Shown here: one piece after another, positions 9,494 to 28,287 of the stretch
How the letters are laid out: the number at the start of each line of letters is the position of its first letter
How positions within the stretch are numbered: the stretch's first letter is position 1
Assembly (NCBI GenBank): GCA_017302455.1
Contig: JAFLDO010000026.1
Span: 1 to 64,000 of the forward strand
Direction of reading: 5' to 3'
Origin: Accumulibacter sp.
GTDB lineage: Bacteria > Pseudomonadota > Gammaproteobacteria > Burkholderiales > Rhodocyclaceae
DNA: 64,000 nt
The notes under the pieces: model-generated
Told to the model about the DNA's origin: nothing
What the model saw: the letters and a program-made list of their open reading frames with translations, nothing else
The model's database searches: none
Translations under genes and position numbers: made by a program

Positions 9494-9569
9494 AGGGGCA
9501 TAGCTCAACTGGCAGAGCGTCGGTCTCCAAAACCGAAGGTTGGGGGTTCGATTCCCTCTGCCCCTGCCA
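9494..9569 (+). tRNA. tRNA-Trp (CCA)
   Basis: A 76-nt tRNA with acceptor arms AGGGGCA and TGCCCCT and encoded CCA end. The anticodon loop CTCCAAA gives anticodon CCA, tryptophan. It sits between tuf and secE, the usual beta- and gammaproteobacterial position, so it is probably processed out of the tuf-secE transcript. Confidence 0.97.
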
Positions 9570-9590
9570 TCAACAATCATTGCGGACCCC

Positions 9591-9944
9591 ATGGCCGATA
9601 AGTTCAAGTTTGCGTTGGCGGTATTGCTGCTTGCGGCCGGCATTGCTGGCTTCTACCTTCTCGCCGGGCAGGCGATGATCCTGCGCGTCCTCGCTGTTCT
9701 CGCCGGTACCGGCCTGGCCGCCGCCGTTGCCTGGCAGACCGAGCAGGGCCGCCTGTTCTTCGGCTTCGCGAAAGAGGCGTCGACCGAAGCCAAGAAGGTT
9801 GTCTGGCCTTCGCGCAAGGAAACCATGCAGACCACGGGTCTGGTGTTTGCCTTCGTGGTGGTGATGGCTCTCTTCCTGTGGCTGACCGACAAGGGTCTCG
9901 AGTGGGTTCTGTACGATCTGGTGCTGGGGTGGAGAAAAACATGA
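9591..9944 (+). CDS. secE: Preprotein translocase subunit SecE
   Basis: A 117-residue inner-membrane subunit that clamps SecY in the SecYEG channel. Two hydrophobic segments lie near the N-terminus ([19 protein letters not shown], then [19 protein letters not shown]). The conserved cytoplasmic helix is [20 protein letters not shown] (about residues 63-82), followed by the third membrane helix [15 protein letters not shown]. The ATG at 9591 is used because an earlier in-frame GTG would run inside tRNA-Trp. The stop overlaps the nusG start by four bases (ATGA), indicating translational coupling. Confidence 0.95.
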   Translation: MADKFKFALAVLLLAAGIAGFYLLAGQAMILRVLAVLAGTGLAAAVAWQTEQGRLFFGFAKEASTEAKKVVWPSRKETMQTTGLVFAFVVVMALFLWLTDKGLEWVLYDLVLGWRKT

Positions 9945-10474
9945 GCATGCGCTGGTACGTCGTACACGCCTATTCTGGTTTCGAGAAGAGCGTGCAGCGC
10001 GCCCTCCTGGAACGTATACAGCGCCAGGGCATGGAGGAGTCCTTTGGTCGCATCCTGGTCCCCGTGGAGGAGGTTGTCGAGCTCAAGATGGGGCAAAAGA
10101 GCATTTCCGAACGCAAGTTCTTCCCCGGCTACGTGCTCGTGGAAATGGAAATGAACGACGACTCCTGGCACCTCGTCAAGAGCACTCCGAAAGTGACCGG
10201 GTTTGTCGGCGGTACTGCCAACAAGCCGTCGCCGATTTCCGAGAAGGAAGTCGCCAAGATCATGCAGCAGATGCAGGAAGGCGTGGACAAGCCGCGTCCG
10301 AAGGTTCTTTTCGAGCCGGGCGAGGTAGTCCGTGTCAAGGATGGCCCGTTCACCGATTTCCATGGCGCCGTCGAGCAAGTGAACTACGAGAAGAATCGTC
10401 TGCGCGTGTCGGTGACCATTTTCGGCCGTCCGACGCCGGTTGAACTGGAGTTTGCCCAGGTCGAGAAGGCCTGA
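9941..10474 (+). CDS. nusG: Transcription termination/antitermination protein NusG
   Basis: A 177-residue NusG that binds RNA polymerase and links it to Rho or to the ribosome. The NGN domain starts [20 protein letters not shown]; the linker region has [12 protein letters not shown] and [10 protein letters not shown]. The C-terminal KOW domain is [19 protein letters not shown]. The length is typical. The ATG at 9941 overlaps the secE stop, the normal secE-nusG arrangement. Confidence 0.97.
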   Translation: MSMRWYVVHAYSGFEKSVQRALLERIQRQGMEESFGRILVPVEEVVELKMGQKSISERKFFPGYVLVEMEMNDDSWHLVKSTPKVTGFVGGTANKPSPISEKEVAKIMQQMQEGVDKPRPKVLFEPGEVVRVKDGPFTDFHGAVEQVNYEKNRLRVSVTIFGRPTPVELEFAQVEKA

Positions 10475-10558
10475 CCCTGAATAATCAGCGCGGTGCGTGC
10501 AAGCTTTCTTGGCGTACCGCAGTAGGGCGGCTCCCGGGCCGCGTTTGTCGTTTGGGGA

Positions 10559-10574
10559 GCGCTCTCGAGAGCGC
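10559..10574 (+). repeat. Perfect 16-bp palindrome in the rplK leader
   Basis: GCGCTCTCGAGAGCGC is fully self-complementary and lies about 30 bp before the rplK GTG. A second GC-rich hairpin (GCGGC...GCCGC) lies about 30 bp upstream of it. There is no T-run after either, so they do not look like terminators. The leader of rplK is where L1 binds its own mRNA in other bacteria, but I do not see the canonical L1 motif clearly. Confidence 0.5.
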
Positions 10575-10602
10575 GTTTGCACCCGTCTAGAGGAGTTGCA
10601 TC

Positions 10603-11034
10603 GTGGCAAAGAAAATCATCGGCTATATCAAGTTGCAAGTGCCGGCGGGCAAGGCCAACCCTTCGCCGCCGATCGGACCGGCGCTGGGCCAGCGCGGTCT
10701 GAACATCATGGAATTCTGCAAGACCTTCAACGCCCAGACGCAAGGGCTGGAGCCGGGTCTGCCGATTCCTGTGGTGATTACCGCCTTCGCGGACAAGAGT
10801 TTCACCTTCATCATGAAGACGCCACCGGCAACGGTTCTGATCAAGAAGGCGATCGGTATCCAGAAGGGCAGTGCCAAACCTCATACCGTCAAGGTGGGTA
10901 CGCTGACGCGTGCCCAGTGCGAAGCGATTGCCACGCAGAAAATGCCCGATCTCACCGCTGCTGATCTGGAGGCTGCCGTGCGCACGATCGCCGGCAGCGC
11001 GTACACGATGGGCGTCACGGTGGAGGGCCTCTGA
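10603..11034 (+). CDS. rplK: 50S ribosomal protein L11
   Basis: A 143-residue L11, part of the GTPase-associated centre on 23S rRNA where EF-G and RelA act. The N-terminus has [20 protein letters not shown] with the proline-rich loop bound by thiopeptides; the RNA-binding C-terminal domain ends with [13 protein letters not shown]. It starts with GTG at 10603 after an AGGAG site. It is followed one base later by rplA, the standard L11 operon. Confidence 0.97.
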   Translation: MAKKIIGYIKLQVPAGKANPSPPIGPALGQRGLNIMEFCKTFNAQTQGLEPGLPIPVVITAFADKSFTFIMKTPPATVLIKKAIGIQKGSAKPHTVKVGTLTRAQCEAIATQKMPDLTAADLEAAVRTIAGSAYTMGVTVEGL

Positions 11035-11035
11035 G

Positions 11036-11725
11036 ATGGCAACCATCAGCAAGCGTCAAAAGGCCTTCAAGGGAAAAACCGATCGCAACAGCAGCTTTGC
11101 ACTGGTCGATGCGCTGAAGTTGGCCAAGGAACTGGCGACTGCCAAGTTCGACGAATCGATCGATGTTGCCGTCTGCCTGGGTGTCGATCCGCGCAAGTCG
11201 GATCAGATCGTTCGTGGTTCGGTGGTGCTGCCGGCCGGTACCGGCAAGACGGTCCGCGTGGCCGTCTTCGCGCAGGGCGAGAAGGCGGCGGCGGCCCGGG
11301 AAGCGGGCGCCGATATCGTCGGCTTCGAGGATTTGGCCGCCGAGATCAAGTCCGGAGTGATCAACTTTGATCGCGTGATTGCCACCCCCGACGCGATGCG
11401 AGTAGTCGGACAACTCGGTCAGATTCTCGGGCCGCGCGGTTTGATGCCGAACCCGAAGGTCGGCACGGTGACCATGGATGTGGCGACCGCCGTCAAGAAC
11501 GCCAAGGCGGGTCAGGTGCAGTACCGCACGGACAAGGGCGGCATCATTCATAGCACGGTAGGCCGCGCCTCGTTCGAAGTCGATCAGTTGGCGATCAACG
11601 TCAAGGCGCTGGTCGATGCCCTGATCAAGGCCAAGCCGGCGACGTCCAAAGGTCAGTATGTGCGCCGGATCGCGCTGTCGAGCACGATGGGTCCGGGCAT
11701 TCGCGTGGATTCGACCACGTTGTAG
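11036..11725 (+). CDS. rplA: 50S ribosomal protein L1
   Basis: A 229-residue L1, the mobile stalk protein that guides deacylated tRNA out of the E site and represses its own operon in many bacteria. Typical segments are [14 protein letters not shown] at the start, [31 protein letters not shown] and the C-terminal [12 protein letters not shown]. The ATG at 11036 directly follows the rplK stop. The 280-nt gap after this gene holds the rplJ leader. Confidence 0.97.
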   Translation: MATISKRQKAFKGKTDRNSSFALVDALKLAKELATAKFDESIDVAVCLGVDPRKSDQIVRGSVVLPAGTGKTVRVAVFAQGEKAAAAREAGADIVGFEDLAAEIKSGVINFDRVIATPDAMRVVGQLGQILGPRGLMPNPKVGTVTMDVATAVKNAKAGQVQYRTDKGGIIHSTVGRASFEVDQLAINVKALVDALIKAKPATSKGQYVRRIALSSTMGPGIRVDSTTL

Positions 11726-11820
11726 TGAGCATTAGCGGATCGCTCTTGCCATGAGAGCGGTCCGGCAAGGAACTTTGTTGGGCTGTCGACGGTGCCATCC
11801 GGCCGTGCCGGCAGATCGTC

Positions 11821-11886
11821 AAAGACCGCAGGTGTCGAGGGCGGTTGCCTTGGACTTAAGTGTGCAAGCGGCCTGCGTAGACGGTG
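11821..11886 (+). promoter_or_regulatory. Ribosomal protein L10 leader (autoregulatory mRNA element)
   Basis: The 280-nt region between rplA and rplJ contains AAAGACCGCAGGTGT, then ACTTAAG, then GCCTGCGTAGACGGTG. As I recall the E. coli rplJ leader, these blocks are present there in the same order, where the L10-L12 complex binds and represses translation. GCAGG and CCTGC can pair to close the structure. This implies the same feedback control of rplJL here. Identification is by pattern recall; a covariance search would confirm it. Confidence 0.75.
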
Positions 11887-12005
11887 CGCCCCGAAAAGGA
11901 TTTTGCAGCGACGAGCGTCATGCTGCCAGCCCTGATCCAGGTCGCCGTGGGTGCGGCGCTTCCTGCCGGAAGCGCCGTGTGTTGACTTGATTGGAGGAAG
12001 GGCCT

Positions 12006-12503
12006 GTGGGTCTCAATCTTGAAGAAAAGAAAGCCGTCGTGGCTGAGGTGTCGGCAAAGATCGCCAGTGCCCAGACGATCGTCGTGGCTGAGTACGCCGG
12101 CATGCCGGTGGCTCATCTGACGCGTCTGCGCGCGCAGGCTCGCGCCTCGGGTGTTTACCTGCGCGTGCTGAAGAACACCCTGGTGCGGCGAGCGGTTGAA
12201 GGGAGTGTGTTCGCCAGTCTGGGCGAGCACATGACCGGGCCGCTGATTTACAGCATCTCGGAGGATCCGGTTGCGGCGGCGAAAGTGCTCAACGATTTCG
12301 CAAAAACGAATGACAAGCTGATCCTCAGGGCCGGCAGTTATTCCGGCGACGTCCTGGACAAGGCCGGTGTGCAGGCGCTGGCCTCGATTCCGAGTCGCGA
12401 CGAACTGCTTGGCCAGTTGCTTGGCATCATGCAGGCGCCGGTGACCGGTTTTGCCTGTGCGCTCGCGGCTCTCGCCAAACAACGAGAAGAAGCAGTTGCC
12501 TGA
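12006..12503 (+). CDS. rplJ: 50S ribosomal protein L10
   Basis: A 165-residue L10 that anchors L7/L12 dimers to the ribosome stalk base. The N-terminal RNA-binding part is [19 protein letters not shown]; the middle has [17 protein letters not shown]; the C-terminal helix that binds L12 ends with [14 protein letters not shown]. The GTG at 12006 is chosen because GGAGGAAG lies at normal distance and the encoded [11 protein letters not shown] is the usual start. Together with L12 it should bind the leader at 11821-11886 to limit its own synthesis. Confidence 0.96.
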   Translation: MGLNLEEKKAVVAEVSAKIASAQTIVVAEYAGMPVAHLTRLRAQARASGVYLRVLKNTLVRRAVEGSVFASLGEHMTGPLIYSISEDPVAAAKVLNDFAKTNDKLILRAGSYSGDVLDKAGVQALASIPSRDELLGQLLGIMQAPVTGFACALAALAKQREEAVA

Positions 12504-12551
12504 TCGCGCTGTCGGTTCTTACGAGTCTAAAGATTTAGGAGTTTACTGATT

Positions 12552-12920
12552 ATGGCTATTACCCAAGAAGACATCCTCGAAGCCGTCGGTTCGATGACGG
12601 TCATGCAATTGAACGATCTGGTCAAGGCGTTCGAAGAGAAGTTCGGGGTCTCCGCCGCCTCCATGGCGGTGGCTGCGCCCGGTGCGGCTGCCCCGGTCGT
12701 CGAGGAGCAGACCGAGTTTACCGTCATGCTGATGGCGGCAGGGGAGAAGAAGGTCGAGACCATCAAGGTCGTTCGCGCGGCTACCGGTCTTGGTCTCAAG
12801 GAAGCGAAGGATCTTGTCGACGGGGCACCGAAGGCCGTCAAGGAGGCCATCTCCAAGGCCGATGCCGAAGCCCTCAGAAAGCTGCTCGAGGATGCTGGAG
12901 CCAAGGTCGAGGTCAAGTAG
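12552..12920 (+). CDS. rplL: 50S ribosomal protein L7/L12
   Basis: A 122-residue acidic stalk protein that recruits translation GTPases. It has the N-terminal dimerisation helix ([20 protein letters not shown]), an alanine-rich hinge (about residues 37-52), and the C-terminal factor-binding domain with [20 protein letters not shown]. It is followed by a strong hairpin terminator that should reduce read-through into rpoB. Confidence 0.97.
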   Translation: MAITQEDILEAVGSMTVMQLNDLVKAFEEKFGVSAASMAVAAPGAAAPVVEEQTEFTVMLMAAGEKKVETIKVVRAATGLGLKEAKDLVDGAPKAVKEAISKADAEALRKLLEDAGAKVEVK

Positions 12921-12937
12921 TTCCGGTCACACAAGCT

Positions 12938-12969
12938 GGGCTGACAGCCTTTCGGCTGTCAGCCCTTTT
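12938..12969 (+). terminator. Intrinsic terminator/attenuator between rplL and rpoB
   Basis: A 12-bp perfect stem, GGGCTGACAGCC with GGCTGTCAGCCC, closes a TTTC loop and is followed by TTTTGTGCTTTT. In E. coli an attenuator in the same place lowers rpoBC expression relative to rplJL. The following 210 bp contain a weak candidate promoter (TTGCGA at 13126-13131, 17-bp spacer, TAGAGG at 13149-13154) and no gene I can support. Confidence 0.85.
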
Positions 12970-13180
12970 GTGCTTTTCCGGAAACAGCTTTGCGTCTTCC
13001 CACTTCCCGGACGCCAGGCTGAGCAGCGTGCAAACGCAATGATGAGTAGCCCGAGCAGAGTCGCCACCGGCCTGCTCCTTGCTGTCCTAATCGTATTGCG
13101 TTTGTCCGTTGCGGTCCGGCGGGTCTTGCGACTGTCGCCGGTGCATGCTAGAGGATTTGCCTTCTGAGTTCGGAGCGACC

Positions 13181-17464
<4,284 letters not shown>

Positions 17465-17555
17465 TTGTTTGCCAAGGGGTGAGCGCTGAAGGTTTTGGTC
17501 CGACCCGCCTCGCCGCTATTTGCCCCCGACGCCTCACTCCTTACTGGAGCAAAAG

Positions 17556-21763
<4,208 letters not shown>

Positions 21764-21767
<4 letters not shown>

Positions 21768-21792
21768 CTTGCAGCCCGTTAGTCCCTAAAAT
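21764..21792 (+). promoter_or_regulatory. Promoter of the str operon, overlapping the rpoC stop codon
   Basis: TTGACT (21764-21769), a 17-bp spacer and TAAAAT (21787-21792); the -35 box includes the rpoC TGA. The discriminator CGCCGGT is followed by CTTTG. Start of transcription is expected near 21799, so the hairpin terminator at 21845-21876 would lie within the leader of rpsL. Confidence 0.75.
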
Positions 21793-21844
21793 CGCCGGTC
21801 TTTGTCGCCGACGCGAACGCCGCGTTGGTTTGTCGTGAAAATCG

Positions 21845-21876
21845 CCAAGGCGGCCTTTGGTCCGCCTTGGTTTTTT
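21845..21876 (+). terminator. Intrinsic terminator between rpoC and rpsL (possible leader attenuator)
   Basis: A 9-bp perfect stem, CCAAGGCGG with CCGCCTTGG, an 8-base loop and TTTTTT. It should end rpoBC transcripts. Because a good promoter lies upstream of it at the rpoC stop, str transcripts from that promoter must also read through it, suggesting attenuation or antitermination. Confidence 0.85.
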
Positions 21877-21931
21877 GCAGACGCCCCGTGGTCTCCATGG
21901 TGGTTTCTGTACAGAACATAGGGGTGGGAAC

Positions 21932-22309
21932 ATGCCAACCATTAACCAGCTCGTGCGCAAGCCTCGTGAGGCGATTCGCAGCAAGAGCAAAGTGCCGGCC
22001 TTGGGGAATTGCCCGCAGAAACGCGGCGTCTGCACACGGGTGTACACCACGACGCCGAAAAAGCCAAACTCGGCGCTGCGGAAGGTTTGCAAGGTACGAC
22101 TGACGAATGGCTTCGAGGTGATCTCGTACATCGGCGGCGAAGGCCACAACCTTCAGGAGCACTCGGTCGTTCTGATCCGCGGTGGCCGTGTCAAGGACCT
22201 GCCGGGCGTTCGTTATCACACGGTGCGTGGTTCGCTGGACACCCAGGGAGTCAAGAAGCGCAAGCAGAGCCGTTCCAAGTATGGCACGAAGCGGCCGAAG
22301 GCTGCCTGA
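21932..22309 (+). CDS. rpsL: 30S ribosomal protein S12
   Basis: A 125-residue S12 at the decoding centre. It starts [19 protein letters not shown]; the streptomycin-related loop [12 protein letters not shown] (lysine at position 43) and the second site [13 protein letters not shown] both have the residues of sensitive strains. The ATG at 21932 follows GGGGTGGG. First gene of the str operon rpsL-rpsG-fusA-tuf. The leader carries the terminator-like hairpin and a palindrome (TTCTGTACAGAA, 21905-21916). Confidence 0.98.
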   Translation: MPTINQLVRKPREAIRSKSKVPALGNCPQKRGVCTRVYTTTPKKPNSALRKVCKVRLTNGFEVISYIGGEGHNLQEHSVVLIRGGRVKDLPGVRYHTVRGSLDTQGVKKRKQSRSKYGTKRPKAA

Positions 22310-22400
22310 GTCCCCGTCCGAGTACGGGCCGCTCCTGGTGGGCGGCTGGGAGGGAAGGTCGCCCGACCCTTCGACTGAATTGTGACTATGAGAGGTTGTT

Positions 22401-22871
22401 ATGCCACGTCGTCGTGAAGTACCGAAGCGCGATATTCTGCCCGATCCGAAGTTTGGCAATGTCGAAGTTTCGAAGTTTGTCAATACGATCATGAAGTGCG
22501 GGAAGAAGTCCGTAGCCGAGCGCATCGTGTACGGTGCCTTTGATCTGATCGTCAGCAAGACCAGCAAGGATCCTCTTGAGGTCTTTGGTCTGGCGCTAGG
22601 CAACATCAAGCCCCTGGTCGAAGTGAAGAGCCGTCGCGTCGGTGGTGCCAACTACCAGGTGCCGGTCGAGGTCCGCCCGAGTCGTCGGATGGCGCTTGCC
22701 ATGCGTTGGCTGCGCGAGTCGGCGCGCAAGCGTTCCGAGAAATCGATGGGTCAGCGCCTCGCCGCCGAAATGCTCGAGGCTTCCGAGAGCCGCGGCGGCG
22801 CCGTCAAGAAGCGCGACGAAGTCCACCGTATGGCCGAGGCCAACAAGGCGTTTGCGCACTTCCGGTTCTGA
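22401..22871 (+). CDS. rpsG: 30S ribosomal protein S7
   Basis: A 156-residue S7, a primary 16S rRNA binder that organises the 30S head and contacts E-site tRNA. Typical motifs are [54 protein letters not shown] and the end [11 protein letters not shown]. It lies 91 bp after rpsL and 59 bp before fusA. In E. coli S7 is the operon's translational repressor acting in the rpsL-rpsG gap; I could not confirm such a site here. Confidence 0.97.
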   Translation: MPRRREVPKRDILPDPKFGNVEVSKFVNTIMKCGKKSVAERIVYGAFDLIVSKTSKDPLEVFGLALGNIKPLVEVKSRRVGGANYQVPVEVRPSRRMALAMRWLRESARKRSEKSMGQRLAAEMLEASESRGGAVKKRDEVHRMAEANKAFAHFRF

Positions 22872-22930
22872 GGCGTCAGCATCGCTGTCTTCCGACGACG
22901 ATCGTTCTTTCTTAGTGAAGGTTTATTACC

Positions 22931-25024
22931 GTGGCACGCAAAACCCCCATCGAGCGTTACCGGAACATCGGTATCAGCGCGCATATTGACGCCGGCAAGA
23001 CGACGGCGACCGAGCGTATCCTGTTCTACACCGGCATCAACCACAAGATCGGTGAAGTGCACGATGGCGCCGCGACCATGGACTGGATGGCTCAGGAGCA
23101 GGAGCGCGGAATCACGATCACTTCGGCGGCGACGACCTGCTTCTGGAAAGGCATGCAGCTTGATCGCCCGGAGCACCGCATCAACATCATCGATACTCCT
23201 GGGCACGTTGACTTCACGATCGAAGTCGAACGTTCCATGCGGGTGCTCGACGGGGCGTGCATGATCTACTGTGCCGTCGGTGGGGTGCAACCGCAGTCGG
23301 AGACGGTGTGGCGTCAGGCGACGAAGTACAAGGTGCCGCGGCTTGCCTTCGTGAACAAGATGGACCGTCAGGGCGCAGATTTCTTCAAGGTCGTCGACCA
23401 GATGCGGATTCGCCTGAAGGCCAATCCGGTGCCGATCGTCATTCCGATCGGTAAGGAAGACTACTTCGAAGGTGTCGTCGATCTCATCAAGATGCGGGCC
23501 ATCTACTGGGATGAAGCCTCGCTGGGAATGAAGTTCGATTATCGCGACATCCCCGCCAGCCTTCAGGCCGAGGCGGACGAGTGGCGGAGCAAGATGGTCG
23601 AGGCCGCCGCCGAATCGTCGGAAGAGCTGATGGACGCCTACCTGGAGCAGGGTGAGTTGAGCGAAGCTCAGGTCATCAAGGGTCTGCGTGATCGGACGAT
23701 TGCCTGCGAGATCCAGCCGGCGCTGTGCGGCACCGCCTTCAAGAACAAGGGCGTGCAACGCATGCTCGATGCGGTGATCGACCTGCTGCCGTCGCCAGTC
23801 GATATTCCGCCGGTGACCGGAGAAAAGGAAGACGGCGAACTCGCTACGCGTGAGGCGTCCGACGATGCCAAGTTTTCCGCGCTGGCCTTCAAACTGATGA
23901 CCGACCCGTACGTCGGTCAACTGACCTTCATCCGGGTCTACTCCGGTGTCTTGAAGACGGGCGATACTATTTACAACCCGACGAAGGGCCGCAAGGAGCG
24001 TATCGGTCGCGTGCTGCAGATGCACGCCAACAACCGCGAGGAAATCAAGGAGGTGCTGGCTGGCGACATCGCTGCGTGCGTCGGCCTCAAGGAGGTGACG
24101 ACCGGTGAGACGTTGTGCGACCCATCGGCGGTGATCACCCTTGAGCGGATGATCTTCCCCGAGCCGGTGATTCACGTGGCTGTCGAGCCGAAGACCAAGC
24201 CGGACCAGGAGAAGATGGGTATCGCCCTGGGTCGCCTGGCGCAGGAGGATCCGTCGTTCCGCGTGCGTACCGACGAGGAGTCGGGGCAAACGATCATTTC
24301 CGGCATGGGCGAGTTGCACCTCGAGATCATCGTCGATCGGCTGAAGCGCGAGTTCGGCGTCGATGCCAACGTCGGTGCGCCGCAGGTGGCTTACCGCGAG
24401 TGCATCAAGAAATCGGTCGAACAGGAAGGCAAGTTTGTCAAGCAGTCGGGCGGGCGTGGTCAATACGGTCATGTCTGGTTGAAGATCGAACCCAATGAGC
24501 CGGGCAAGGGCTACGAGTTCGTCGATGCGATCAAGGGGGGCACCGTACCGCGCGAGTATATTCCGGCGGTGGACAAGGGCTTGCAGGATGCGGTCACCAG
24601 CGGTGTACTGGCCGGTTTTCCTGTGGTCGACATCAAGTTCACGCTGTTCGAAGGCTCCTACCATGACGTGGACTCCAACGAGAACGCTTTTCGCATGGCC
24701 GCCGCCATAGCCTTCAAGGACGGTATGCGGCGGGCCTCGCCGACTCTGCTGGAGCCGATGATGGCGGTCGAGGTCGAGACGCCGGAAGACTACATGGGCA
24801 ACGTGATGGGCGATCTGTCGAGCCGCCGGGGCATGGTACAGGGTATGGAGGACCTGCCCGGCAACATCAAGGCGATCAAGGCCGAGGTGCCGCTGGCCGA
24901 GATGTTCGGTTACTCGACCACCCTGCGCTCGCTGTCCCAGGGTCGCGCGACCTATTCGATGGAGTTCAAGCACTACGCCGAAGCGCCGAAGAACGTCGCC
25001 GAGGCGGTAATCAACAAGAAATGA
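22931..25024 (+). CDS. fusA: Elongation factor G
   Basis: A 697-residue translocation GTPase. Motifs: [15 protein letters not shown] (G1), [11 protein letters not shown] (switch I), [15 protein letters not shown] (G3), [10 protein letters not shown] (G4). Domain IV includes [12 protein letters not shown] and the loop near [11 protein letters not shown]. It starts with GTG at 22931 after GAAGG, giving the usual [15 protein letters not shown] start. It is followed 22 bp later by the second tuf gene. Confidence 0.98.
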   Translation: MARKTPIERYRNIGISAHIDAGKTTATERILFYTGINHKIGEVHDGAATMDWMAQEQERGITITSAATTCFWKGMQLDRPEHRINIIDTPGHVDFTIEVERSMRVLDGACMIYCAVGGVQPQSETVWRQATKYKVPRLAFVNKMDRQGADFFKVVDQMRIRLKANPVPIVIPIGKEDYFEGVVDLIKMRAIYWDEASLGMKFDYRDIPASLQAEADEWRSKMVEAAAESSEELMDAYLEQGELSEAQVIKGLRDRTIACEIQPALCGTAFKNKGVQRMLDAVIDLLPSPVDIPPVTGEKEDGELATREASDDAKFSALAFKLMTDPYVGQLTFIRVYSGVLKTGDTIYNPTKGRKERIGRVLQMHANNREEIKEVLAGDIAACVGLKEVTTGETLCDPSAVITLERMIFPEPVIHVAVEPKTKPDQEKMGIALGRLAQEDPSFRVRTDEESGQTIISGMGELHLEIIVDRLKREFGVDANVGAPQVAYRECIKKSVEQEGKFVKQSGGRGQYGHVWLKIEPNEPGKGYEFVDAIKGGTVPREYIPAVDKGLQDAVTSGVLAGFPVVDIKFTLFEGSYHDVDSNENAFRMAAAIAFKDGMRRASPTLLEPMMAVEVETPEDYMGNVMGDLSSRRGMVQGMEDLPGNIKAIKAEVPLAEMFGYSTTLRSLSQGRATYSMEFKHYAEAPKNVAEAVINKK

Positions 25025-25046
25025 CCATGTTACTGAGGATACGCTG

Positions 25047-26237
<1,191 letters not shown>

Positions 26238-26295
26238 TCGGCAAAACCTCGGGCGGGGCTTGAACCCCCCCGTCCATCGCTCTTTGGAATATGAC

Positions 26296-26607
26296 ATGCA
26301 AAGCCAGAAAATCCGAATCCGCCTGAAGGCCTTTGACTATCGCTTGATCGATCAGTCCGCGCAGGAGATTGTTGAGACCGCCAAGCGTACCGGTGCAGTC
26401 GTTCGCGGCCCGGTGCCGTTGCCGACCCGTATTCAGCGCTTCGACGTGCTCCGCTCCCCGCACGTGGACAAGAGTTCGCGCGACCAGTTTGAAATGCGTA
26501 CCCATCTCCGTTTGATGGACATCATCGATCCCACCGACAAGACTGTTGATGCGCTCATGAAGCTTGACCTGCCAGCGGGCGTTGACGTCGAAATTAAGTT
26601 GCAGTAA
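26296..26607 (+). CDS. rpsJ: 30S ribosomal protein S10 (NusE)
   Basis: A 103-residue S10, also the NusE antitermination factor. It starts [19 protein letters not shown] and includes [16 protein letters not shown] and [20 protein letters not shown]. The ATG at 26296 gives the standard N-terminus; the frame is open further upstream into the tuf end. It follows tuf directly, without a strong terminator. A promoter overlaps its stop codon. Confidence 0.97.
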   Translation: MQSQKIRIRLKAFDYRLIDQSAQEIVETAKRTGAVVRGPVPLPTRIQRFDVLRSPHVDKSSRDQFEMRTHLRLMDIIDPTDKTVDALMKLDLPAGVDVEIKLQ

Positions 26608-26628
26608 GGGCGTTGTAGCGGCTATAAT
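26599..26628 (+). promoter_or_regulatory. Candidate promoter overlapping the rpsJ stop, upstream of rplC
   Basis: TTGCAG (26599-26604), an 18-bp spacer and a perfect TATAAT (26623-26628). The discriminator CGCCGCC is followed by TTTCG, very like the rplN promoter region (TATAAT, then AGTCGGC, TTTCC). Initiation is expected near 26636. Confidence 0.6.
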
Positions 26629-26641
26629 CGCCGCCTTTCGT

Positions 26642-26674
26642 CGGGCAGCTGTGCTATTGACACTGCCCGTTTTT
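26642..26674 (+). terminator. Terminator-like hairpin between rpsJ and rplC
   Basis: CGGGCAG (26642-26648) and CTGCCCG (26663-26669) form a 7-bp stem with a 14-base loop, followed by TTTTT. It lies downstream of the candidate promoter at 26599-26628 and 49 bp before rplC. It may act as an attenuator controlling L3-onward expression. It is weaker than the other terminators in this window. Confidence 0.5.
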
Positions 26675-26722
26675 GTTAGTATCGCTCGCCGGCCAATCGT
26701 AGCCGGTCTGAGGAGAATAACC

Positions 26723-27367
26723 ATGAGTCTAGGCCTTGTTGGGCGCAAGGTTGGCATGACGCGCATCTTCACCGACGACGGAATAAGTGTCCCGGTGACC
26801 GTGCTCGATGTGTCCAATAATCGCGTTGCCCAGATCAAAACGCCCCAGAACGACGGCTATTCGGTCGTTCAGGTAGCCTTCGGCAAGCGTCGCGCGTCGC
26901 GGGTGAGCAAGCCCCTGGCGGGGCACCTCGCCAAAGCCGGTGTCGAAGCCGGCCACGTCCTGAAGGAGTTTCCTGTATCGGTTGCCGAACTCGCCACGCT
27001 CAAGCCTGGCGACCAAATCAGCGTCACCATCTTTGCGGTCGGTCAAAAGGTCGACGTGACCGGCAAGACGATCGGCAAGGGCTTTTCCGGCGGCATCAAG
27101 CGGCACCACTTTTCTTCACAGGGCGCCGCGCACGGCAACTCGGTTTCGCATCAGGCGCTGGGCTCCACCGGCATGGCGCAAGACCCCGGTCGCGTCTTCC
27201 CGGGCAAAAAGATGGCTGGTCACCTCGGTGCTGTCAAGCGCACGCAGCAAAATCTCGAAGTCGTTCGGGTCGACGTGGATCGTCAGTTGCTGTTGCTCAA
27301 GGGCGCAGTGCCCGGCTCCAAGGGGTCGGATGTGATTGTGCGTCCTGCAGTCAAGGCGGGGGCATAA
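26723..27367 (+). CDS. rplC: 50S ribosomal protein L3
   Basis: A 214-residue L3 that binds near the 3' end of 23S rRNA and starts 50S assembly. Motifs: [17 protein letters not shown] at the start, [19 protein letters not shown] and [20 protein letters not shown], where the conserved glutamine methylated in E. coli lies. ATG at 26723 after GAGGAG. It abuts rplD with no gap. Confidence 0.97.
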   Translation: MSLGLVGRKVGMTRIFTDDGISVPVTVLDVSNNRVAQIKTPQNDGYSVVQVAFGKRRASRVSKPLAGHLAKAGVEAGHVLKEFPVSVAELATLKPGDQISVTIFAVGQKVDVTGKTIGKGFSGGIKRHHFSSQGAAHGNSVSHQALGSTGMAQDPGRVFPGKKMAGHLGAVKRTQQNLEVVRVDVDRQLLLLKGAVPGSKGSDVIVRPAVKAGA

Positions 27368-27988
27368 ATGGAACTCAAGCTGATCAATGAGCAAGGCCAG
27401 GAAGCCAGTCGTCTGGAGGCATCCGACGCACTGTTTGGCCGTGAATACAACGAGGCGCTGGTGCATCAGGTCCTCGTTGCCTATCAGGCGAACGCGCGTA
27501 GTGGCAATCGCGCGCAAAAGGATCGTCAGGATGTGCGGCACACGACCAAGAAGCCGTGGCGCCAGAAGGGCACCGGTCGGGCGCGGGCGGGCATGTCTTC
27601 ATCACCGATCTGGCGTGGCGGCGGCCGGGTCTTCCCGAGTTCACCGGACGAGAACTTCAGCCAGAAACTGAACCGCAAGATGTATCGCGCCGGCATGGCA
27701 GCAATCCTGTCGCAGCTTGTTCGCCAGGATCGGCTGGCCGTTGTCGACACGCTGTCGATAGCTGCTCCGAAGACGAAGCTGTTTGCCGCAAAGATCAAGG
27801 ATATGGGCTACGAGTCAGTGCTCGTGATCACCGACGATCTTGACGAAAACGTCTTCCTGGCGGCGCGCAACCTGCCGAATGTGCTGGTGCTGGAAGTCAG
27901 CCAGACCGACCCGGTGTCGCTGATCCACTTCCCGAAAGTGCTGGTGACCAAGGGTGCGCTGGCCAAGTTTGAGGAGATCCTGGGATGA
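27368..27988 (+). CDS. rplD: 50S ribosomal protein L4
   Basis: A 206-residue L4 lining the exit tunnel. The extended tunnel loop is seen as [20 protein letters not shown], then [12 protein letters not shown]. In E. coli L4 represses the S10 operon by attenuation and translational control; here the terminator-like hairpin ahead of rplC is a possible target, which is inference only. It overlaps rplW by four bases (ATGA). Confidence 0.97.
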   Translation: MELKLINEQGQEASRLEASDALFGREYNEALVHQVLVAYQANARSGNRAQKDRQDVRHTTKKPWRQKGTGRARAGMSSSPIWRGGGRVFPSSPDENFSQKLNRKMYRAGMAAILSQLVRQDRLAVVDTLSIAAPKTKLFAAKIKDMGYESVLVITDDLDENVFLAARNLPNVLVLEVSQTDPVSLIHFPKVLVTKGALAKFEEILG

Positions 27989-28287
27989 ATCACCAACGTT
28001 TGATGCAGGTGTTGCTCGCTCCGCAGATCTCCGAAAAGGCCACCTATGTGGCAGACAAGTATTCACAGGTGATCTTTCGTGTGACGTCCGACGCAACCAA
28101 GCCCGAAGTAAAGGGTGCCGTCGAACTGCTGTTCAAGGTTTCCGTGGAATCTGTCCAGATTGCCAACGTCAAGGGCAAGCAAAAGAAGTTCGGTCGTGTC
28201 ATGGGCCGGCGCAGGAACTGGAAGAAGGCCTATGTGTGCCTCAAGCCCGGTCAGGAGATTAACTTCGTCGATGGGGGGGTCGTCTGA
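27985..28287 (+). CDS. rplW: 50S ribosomal protein L23
   Basis: A 100-residue L23 at the tunnel exit, where trigger factor and SRP dock. Typical: [38 protein letters not shown] and [19 protein letters not shown]. Start overlaps the rplD stop by four bases and its own stop overlaps the rplB ATG by one, so translation is coupled across rplD-rplW-rplB. Confidence 0.97.
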   Translation: MNHQRLMQVLLAPQISEKATYVADKYSQVIFRVTSDATKPEVKGAVELLFKVSVESVQIANVKGKQKKFGRVMGRRRNWKKAYVCLKPGQEINFVDGGVV

